DNA of 37,713 bases. Origin: Pontibacter ummariensis. Lineage in GTDB: Bacteria; Bacteroidota; Bacteroidia; Cytophagales; Hymenobacteraceae. The stretch covers positions 1 to 37,713 of the forward strand of contig NZ_FZOQ01000037.1 in assembly GCF_900188175.1 (NCBI RefSeq). Direction: 5' to 3'. Both the position numbers and the translations under genes were made by a program. Of this stretch, positions 33,507 through 37,713 are shown piece by piece; the first letter of the stretch is position 1; each line of letters starts with the position of its first letter. The notes beneath the pieces were generated by a model. It ran no database searches and was not told the origin of the DNA. It worked only from the letters and a program-made list of their open reading frames with translations.

Positions 33507-33544
33507 AAACAAGAAAGCCACCCTGCTGGGTGGCTTTCTTGTTT
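33507..33544. terminator. Bidirectional terminator between dps and the M14 gene
   Basis: A 17-bp perfect stem (33507-33523 with 33528-33544) and 4-base loop TGCT, with T-rich flanks. The right arm overlaps the TAA stop codon of the minus-strand M14 gene (33543-33545), so it serves both genes. Confidence 0.9.
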
Positions 33545-35300
33545 ATAAAGGTAACTTAAGGTCCTGCGTTAATCGGCCAACGGGGTACATCATGTGTGTG
33601 AACTCATAGTGCGGCGAGTTGCGGTACACGAAGTCCAGCTGGGCGCGGGCATTCTTGGCGAAGTCGGGGTCCAGCTTTTTCATTTCTTCCAGCTTTTTGC
33701 GCAGCGCCGGGTTTTGCTTCAGGATATCGGCTGCCAAATCCTCGAACACATAAGAGGAGAAGTACTCCTTCTGCATCAGGATAGAATCGAAGAAGTTCCA
33801 GTTAAAGTAAGAATCCGTTGCCTGTGGCTCCAGCACCTCTACAATAAAGCGGTTAGCGGGCTGGTTCAGGTACACCACGTAATCGCCCTTGTAGAATTGG
33901 CGTGGCATACGCTTCGTCTCCACCTGTACGTCAGAATGCAGGTAGTGTCCCTCGTAAGGACGCTGGCCAGTCTTGTAGTCTTTGATATAATAAGTGTCCA
34001 GGGTGAGGGTGGTGTCCTTTTTTAGCTGCTGCATTTGCACGCGGTCTGTCTTCAGGCGGTCAATTACCTCGTGCCAGGCCTGTGGAATAACATAGGCCAC
34101 AGGTTTCTCCACAGTTACCGTAGGCTTGAATTCATCGTAGTACTTGATCATTTTGCTGTACGGCGACTTGCGGTCGTAGTACAGGCGGTCCAGACCACTT
34201 ACGTCGCTGGGCTTGTACTTCGCCTCGTAGCCCAGGAACGGGATCTGGCTCACCTCGGTGGTGTCCAACCTCCAATCGAGCGGGAACTTCTGCTGTGCCA
34301 GTGTTTCCTGCTTTGCCTTGGCGCGCAGCTCTCCGATCTCTTTTGCGTCGCGGTGCACCGTCTCGATCATGTTCTCCATCAGCTTGTATGTCGCTTTTAC
34401 CCGCTGGTCAAAAGGCTTGAGCATGTGCGTCTCCGGCACAAAGCCAAGGGTATTGTAAAGGGCCGTATAACCCGTGGCATAGCGGGGAGACTCCATGAAG
34501 CCGATAATGCCATCGTCCGGTGTTTCCCCTGCATGGTTCATGTAAGGCACCATCGGAAACTTATCCTGCTTCATGCCCTGGTACAGGGTGGGTACCATTT
34601 TGCCGGACAGGTACTTGGCCAGCGTGGGGTTGAGCTTGTTATGCTGCGTAGCGATCAGCGTCATCACGTGCTGGTAATCGGCTCCGTTGGAGGTGTGGTT
34701 GTCCATGAACACGTCCGGATCCCACTCCCTAAAGATCTCGTGAAAGGTCTGGGCATTGCGCGAGTCCATTTTGATGAAGTCGCGGTTCAGGTCCAGGTTG
34801 CGGGCATTCCCGCGGAAACCATAGCTCTCCGGCCCGTTTTGGTTCGTGCGGGTGTGGCTGTTGCGATTCAGGGCACCGCCGATGTTGTATACCGGAATGA
34901 TTGCCAGCACGACGTTGTCGAGCTGTTTGCGCAGTTTTTTATCCTGCAGGTAGTCGCGTACCAGCATCATGGTGGCATCAATCCCCTCGGGCTCGCCCGG
35001 GTGAATGCCGTTCTGTATGAGCAGCACCCGTTTGTCTTTCTGACGGACAGACTCCGGGTTAAAATCCTTGTCTGTGTTCACAACAACTAAGTGCAGCGGT
35101 CGGCCCACATCCGTTGTGCCATACGGGAGCATCTTCACTTCGTCGTAGGCCTCATCCAGTTTCTCGTACCATTGGATGGCCTCGTCGTAAGTGGCGGTCT
35201 GGTTGCCGTTGCCTTTTTCGTAGGGCGTCTTCAGGTCTGGCTTGCCTTGGGTGGGCGCACCGGTCGCGAGCAAGGTCGCAAGGAGTATGGTGGTAAGCAT
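33543..35300 (-). CDS. Peptidase M14 (carboxypeptidase A-like) exported protein
   Basis: A 585-residue zinc carboxypeptidase. The catalytic domain (about 35-320) has the zinc motif HPGE with H100 and E103, the third ligand H202 in DNHTSNG, substrate-binding N172-R173 (LDLNRDF), and E290 (FVPETH) as general-base candidate. All catalytic residues appear intact. Residues 320-585 form an extra C-terminal region typical of Bacteroidota M14 proteins, ending near YEFTHMMYPVG. The N-terminus (LTTILLATLLATGAPTQG) is a plausible but weak signal peptide with no basic residue; no in-frame ATG, GTG or TTG lies between 35300 and the next upstream stop. The product is probably periplasmic and may trim peptides. 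Confidence 0.93.
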   Translation of the reverse strand: MLTTILLATLLATGAPTQGKPDLKTPYEKGNGNQTATYDEAIQWYEKLDEAYDEVKMLPYGTTDVGRPLHLVVVNTDKDFNPESVRQKDKRVLLIQNGIHPGEPEGIDATMMLVRDYLQDKKLRKQLDNVVLAIIPVYNIGGALNRNSHTRTNQNGPESYGFRGNARNLDLNRDFIKMDSRNAQTFHEIFREWDPDVFMDNHTSNGADYQHVMTLIATQHNKLNPTLAKYLSGKMVPTLYQGMKQDKFPMVPYMNHAGETPDDGIIGFMESPRYATGYTALYNTLGFVPETHMLKPFDQRVKATYKLMENMIETVHRDAKEIGELRAKAKQETLAQQKFPLDWRLDTTEVSQIPFLGYEAKYKPSDVSGLDRLYYDRKSPYSKMIKYYDEFKPTVTVEKPVAYVIPQAWHEVIDRLKTDRVQMQQLKKDTTLTLDTYYIKDYKTGQRPYEGHYLHSDVQVETKRMPRQFYKGDYVVYLNQPANRFIVEVLEPQATDSYFNWNFFDSILMQKEYFSSYVFEDLAADILKQNPALRKKLEEMKKLDPDFAKNARAQLDFVYRNSPHYEFTHMMYPVGRLTQDLKLPL

Positions 35301-35412
35301 CAGGTTTGCAATTAGTGATAAAGATGCAATTTACCGAATTTTGAGGAATTGGGAGGGGAAGATGTGCCGTGACAATAATAAGGGCTACAGACCTTACTAG
35401 GGGTGGGGCAAT

Positions 35413-35440
35413 AAAAAAGCCTCAGCTATGAGCCAAGGCT
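35413..35440 (-). terminator. Rho-independent terminator of the doxX-like gene
   Basis: Minus strand AGCCTTGGCT-CAT-AGCTGAGGCT (35440-35418): 10-bp stem with two G-U wobbles and a 3-base loop, then six Ts (35418-35413). It starts 6 bases after the DoxX stop. Confidence 0.75.
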
Positions 35441-35446
35441 AAACCA

Positions 35447-35908
35447 TCAGGAGAAGACAGTCCGGTTACTAAACTTACTCCGGTCTTTCTTTTTAGGGAA
35501 GAGCACTTTGTCCAGGCTGTACTTGCCGGGCCCGATCAAAAGAAGCGCAGCAAAAAGGATTGCTGCTTCCAGGGCGTGGGAATAGCCCCCAAAGCCGTCG
35601 CCGGCGCTAGCATGCCGTAGCGTAGCCACTAGCATTGTAATAACCAACAGCAGGCAGGAAGGGCGAAAAAACAGGCCCAGCAGGATAAGCAAGCCACCGA
35701 CTGCTTCGGCAAAGCCAGCCATAAAACCCCAGAAGGTCGGGGCAAAGTCTATTCCAAGCAAGGCCATGTTCTGGCCGATTGCCGTCCAGCGTTCTGGTCC
35801 TGCCTCCAGCTTTGGCCAGCCATGGAGAATAAACATGACTCCAATGCCCACACGTAGCAGCAGTAAGCCGAGGTCTTTGTATTTGTAGCCCGTTCTAAAT
35901 ATAGCCAT
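35447..35908 (-). CDS. DoxX family membrane protein
   Basis: A 153-residue inner-membrane protein with four hydrophobic segments (about 12-31, 60-76, 79-95, 109-128). GLLLLRVGIGVMFILHGWPKL is the DoxX signature (LLLRxxxGxxFxxHGxxK), shown here in part. SLDKVL near the C-terminus and a basic tail (KKKDRSKF) are usual for the family. The family is linked to quinone-linked oxidation or stress, but the role here is unknown. The promoter sits in the 40-base gap after the lipoprotein gene upstream, and the -7 box lies only 5 bases before the ATG. Confidence 0.9.
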   Translation of the reverse strand: MAIFRTGYKYKDLGLLLLRVGIGVMFILHGWPKLEAGPERWTAIGQNMALLGIDFAPTFWGFMAGFAEAVGGLLILLGLFFRPSCLLLVITMLVATLRHASAGDGFGGYSHALEAAILFAALLLIGPGKYSLDKVLFPKKKDRSKFSNRTVFS

Positions 35909-35913
35909 AGCAA

Positions 35914-35944
35914 CAATAATACGTATTTGTACCTAATCTTGCAA
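35914..35944 (-). promoter_or_regulatory. Promoter of the doxX-like gene, nearly leaderless
   Basis: Minus strand TTG (35944-35942), exactly 20 bases, then TATTATTG (35921-35914), one mismatch to TAnnTTTG. The start codon is at 35908-35906, so transcription probably starts at or within a few bases of the ATG. Confidence 0.6.
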
Positions 35945-35948
35945 CAGG

Positions 35949-36575
35949 CTAATAAACCAGGATGCTTTCAACCAGGGTAGCCGGGGGCAGGGTGGCTGCG
36001 GTAAAGGAAGATAGCTTGCTCGCTTCAAGCTGTGATGTGTCCAGGATAAAAGACATGCCTGCATCCTCCGCAACGGCCACCAGGTTTCCCTCCTCAAACG
36101 TAACCGAGCTGATCGGGTAGGCCTGCTGTACTTCGCTGTAGGTGGAGCCTACGCGGATGCCTTTCGGGGTCTTGTAATCCGGGCTCTCTACGGTAATCCG
36201 CCACACACGGCAGACCTCTGCCGCACAGGTTTGCTCTATCAAGAGGCCTTGCGCATCTCCTTCGGGGTATAACCGGTAGGCCGTGCTTTGCTGGCCTTCC
36301 TGCGTGAGGGTCGTGTCCGCGATCACCATGCCCATTGGCACGTCCTGCCGCATGGCCTCCACAGGCATCCCGATTCGCACGTCGCCCACATGGCCTTTCT
36401 CCACCACAAAGTTGGCGGGCTCTGGTAAAAGAGGCGCCTCCACAGCACCATCTGCGTCAGCAGGCATGTCTTTCAAGGTCGGGGCCTCTGCTCCTTCTGT
36501 TTCATTGTCGTTCTGAGAGAGGCAGGCGGCCATGCTTACACCTAACAGAACAGCATACAAAATATTCCTAAACAT
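35949..36575 (-). CDS. Putative lipoprotein, unknown function
   Basis: A 208-residue lipoprotein: signal peptide with lipobox SMAAC and Cys18, followed by an acidic, Glu/Asp/Ala/Pro-rich linker (about 22-55). The folded part (about 60-208) begins VGDVRIGMPVEAMRQDVP and later has KGIRVGSTYSEVQQAYPI. The two IGM-x-VEAM / VGSTYSEV segments look like repeats of the small motif (G-x-t-x-x-e-v) that precedes a helix in many bacterial lipoproteins and SmpA-like proteins; this is only a visual resemblance. CAAEVC could form a disulfide. The doxX-like gene follows on the same strand. Confidence 0.8.
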   Translation of the reverse strand: MFRNILYAVLLGVSMAACLSQNDNETEGAEAPTLKDMPADADGAVEAPLLPEPANFVVEKGHVGDVRIGMPVEAMRQDVPMGMVIADTTLTQEGQQSTAYRLYPEGDAQGLLIEQTCAAEVCRVWRITVESPDYKTPKGIRVGSTYSEVQQAYPISSVTFEEGNLVAVAEDAGMSFILDTSQLEASKLSSFTAATLPPATLVESILVY

Positions 36576-36698
36576 AACAGTGCTTGTCTGGGTACTTTAA
36601 TTTTAATTTAAACCTTGATGCGCAGCAGCAGGTTGTAGTATATTAGCACGAATTGCGAATTCGTTTATTATGTTATACCTCAACTAAAAATAATAAAA

Positions 36699-37475
36699 AT
36701 GGCAAAACCATTGATTTTAGTCTCGAACGACGACGGCATTACAGCGCCAGGCATACGCACCCTTGTAAAGGTGGCCATGCGGGTGGGAGAGGTGCTGGTG
36801 GTAGCCCCTGATGGGCCGCAGTCGGGAATGGGACATGCCATCACCATCGGAAACACGCTTCGATTAGATAGATCCATTGCTTTTGAAGACCTGGGAGTGG
36901 AAGCCTATGAGTGCTCCGGCACCCCGGCCGACTGTGTAAAACTGGCCAAGCACCATGTGCTCAAAGACCGCAAGCCGGACCTGGTGGTGAGTGGCATTAA
37001 CCACGGCTCTAACTCCAGCATCAGCGTGTTGTACTCCGGTACCATGTCGGCGGCCATTGAGGCGGCCATTGAGGGCCTTCCTTCTATTGGCTTCTCGCTA
37101 TGCGATTACGGGCATGAGGCAGACTTTTCTCATACCGAAGAATACGTCGAGCGGATTATCCGTCAGGCGCTGGCGCATCGCATCCCGGAGAACACAGCCC
37201 TGAACGTGAACTTCCCGAAAAAGAGTGAAGAGCCCATCAAAGGGGTGAAAGTGTGCCGACAGGCCCATGCCAAGTGGCAGGAGGAGTTTGACGAGCGCCT
37301 GGACCCACGCAACCGCAAGTACTTCTGGATGACGGGCAGCTTCGTGAACTTTGACAAGGGGGAGGACACCGACGAGTGGGCCTTGTTGCATAATTACGTG
37401 TCCATTGTTCCCTGCCAGTTCGATATGACGGCGCACCACGCCATCGGGCAGATCAACGAGAGTTGGGAATTGTAA
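36699..37475 (+). CDS. surE: 5'/3'-nucleotidase SurE
   Basis: A metal-dependent nucleotidase that dephosphorylates nucleoside monophosphates and acts in stress survival. The 258-residue protein has the SurE signature ILVSNDDGITAPGI with metal ligands D11 and D12, S42 (GPQSGMGH) and N101 (SGINHGSN), plus the GTPADCV segment. All ligands are intact. The start ATG at 36699 places the first beta strand immediately. No shared promoter with the divergent lipoprotein gene was recognised in the AT-rich 123-base gap. Confidence 0.95.
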   Translation: MAKPLILVSNDDGITAPGIRTLVKVAMRVGEVLVVAPDGPQSGMGHAITIGNTLRLDRSIAFEDLGVEAYECSGTPADCVKLAKHHVLKDRKPDLVVSGINHGSNSSISVLYSGTMSAAIEAAIEGLPSIGFSLCDYGHEADFSHTEEYVERIIRQALAHRIPENTALNVNFPKKSEEPIKGVKVCRQAHAKWQEEFDERLDPRNRKYFWMTGSFVNFDKGEDTDEWALLHNYVSIVPCQFDMTAHHAIGQINESWEL

Positions 37476-37511
37476 GGCCGCCTGTCGAAGGTGCTTTAGG
37501 CCTGTTTGTAA

Positions 37512-37556
37512 TACAGTGCGTGATCTACCTGGAGCTTTAGCTAGATCACGCCTGTA
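37512..37556. terminator. Hairpin after surE, probable terminator
   Basis: TACAG-T-GCGTGATCTA (37512-37527) pairs with TAGATCACGC-CTGTA (37542-37556): 15 bp with one bulged T and a 14-base loop, 37 bases after the surE stop. No T-run follows, so intrinsic termination is less certain. Confidence 0.55.
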
Positions 37557-37576
37557 CTCAATTAAGCCTGTAAAAC

Positions 37577-37624
37577 TTACTTTTCTGCGCAGGTGCGATT
37601 TCCTGCCCCCACGCAGCAGCTCAT
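37577..37624 (-). CDS. Possible 15-residue Cys-rich peptide
   Basis: The minus strand encodes MSCCVGAGNRTCAEK, ATG at 37624-37622 and TAA at 37579-37577. Upstream TAATTTTT (37644-37637) is a poor -7 match. It is far too short to judge by homology and could be chance. If real, it would be followed by the hairpin at 37512-37556. Reported only because of the two adjacent cysteines and a third near the end. Confidence 0.15.
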   Translation of the reverse strand: MSCCVGAGNRTCAEK

Positions 37625-37713
37625 CTTGTAGGGAAAAATTAGAATGATTTTGAGGGGGCATTGTTTTGGAAGAAACAAGCGGGTTATGTGGGCATCATCA
37701 GAGTTTGGGGTAG

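Noticed and set aside
34035..35090. Long open frame (351 codons) on the plus strand opposite the M14 gene
   Set aside because: It is fully antisense to a well-supported peptidase gene; composition (His, Val, Arg rich) and lack of any family motif mark it as a shadow frame.
1..37713. CRISPR arrays, tRNA or rRNA genes, integrases, prophage or toxin-antitoxin genes
   Set aside because: None could be recognised on either strand; the repeats present are inverted or dispersed and are not regularly spaced direct repeats.

Overview
The window looks like chromosomal DNA from a Bacteroidota bacterium of the Cytophagales, probably near Pontibacter or Hymenobacter. The grounds are family membership (DUF2490, DUF4184, Bacteroidota-style Mrp, DHBP synthase/GTP cyclohydrolase II fusion, many Sec lipoproteins), the near absence of Shine-Dalgarno sequences, and several upstream regions carrying the Bacteroidota -7 box TAnnTTTG, some with a TTG about 20 bp upstream. 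The exact genus is an inference. About 30 protein genes can be supported. I found no tRNA, rRNA, CRISPR array, transposase, integrase or phage gene.

Layout. 1-4.2 kb: the end of a nucleotide-sugar SDR gene, then gmd, fcl and manC, which convert mannose-1-P through GDP-mannose to GDP-L-fucose for surface polysaccharide. 4.7-7.9 kb (minus strand): a lipoprotein gene followed by two overlapping genes that look like the two halves of a YjbH-type double beta-barrel exopolysaccharide protein. 8.4-10.6 kb: a DUF4184 membrane protein and a flavin reductase family protein, convergent. 10.6-11.7 kb: a gene-poor stretch. 11.7-14.0 kb: an overlapping outer-membrane-barrel and lipoprotein pair. 14.5-19.5 kb (minus strand): a lipoprotein related to angiotensin-converting enzyme (peptidase M2) that has lost its catalytic glutamate, then fumarylacetoacetase, then a two-gene Fe-S carrier unit (mrp-nfu). 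19.9-25.5 kb (plus strand): macrodomain protein, DNA primase, ribBA and an exported hypothetical protein. 25.6-32.6 kb: DUF2490 protein, HAD phosphatase, DUF3267 membrane protein, M19 dipeptidase, NAD(P)-binding protein, cupin, Tat-exported Dabb protein and a 2TM potassium channel. 33.0-37.5 kb: Dps, M14 carboxypeptidase-like protein, DoxX, a lipoprotein and surE.

Most of the window is ordinary housekeeping and envelope genes in short operons, often ended by strong and frequently bidirectional hairpin terminators. The least ordinary material is (i) the M2-family protein with HNAGH in place of HExxH, (ii) the split YjbH-like pair, (iii) the unassigned barrel/lipoprotein pair, and (iv) at least four families of intergenic repeats: nested inverted repeats found only at convergent gene ends, a palindromic 20-bp inverted pair, a 287-bp element with 51-bp terminal inverted repeats, and a hairpin element splitting gmd from fcl. 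I saw no complete new defence or mobile system.
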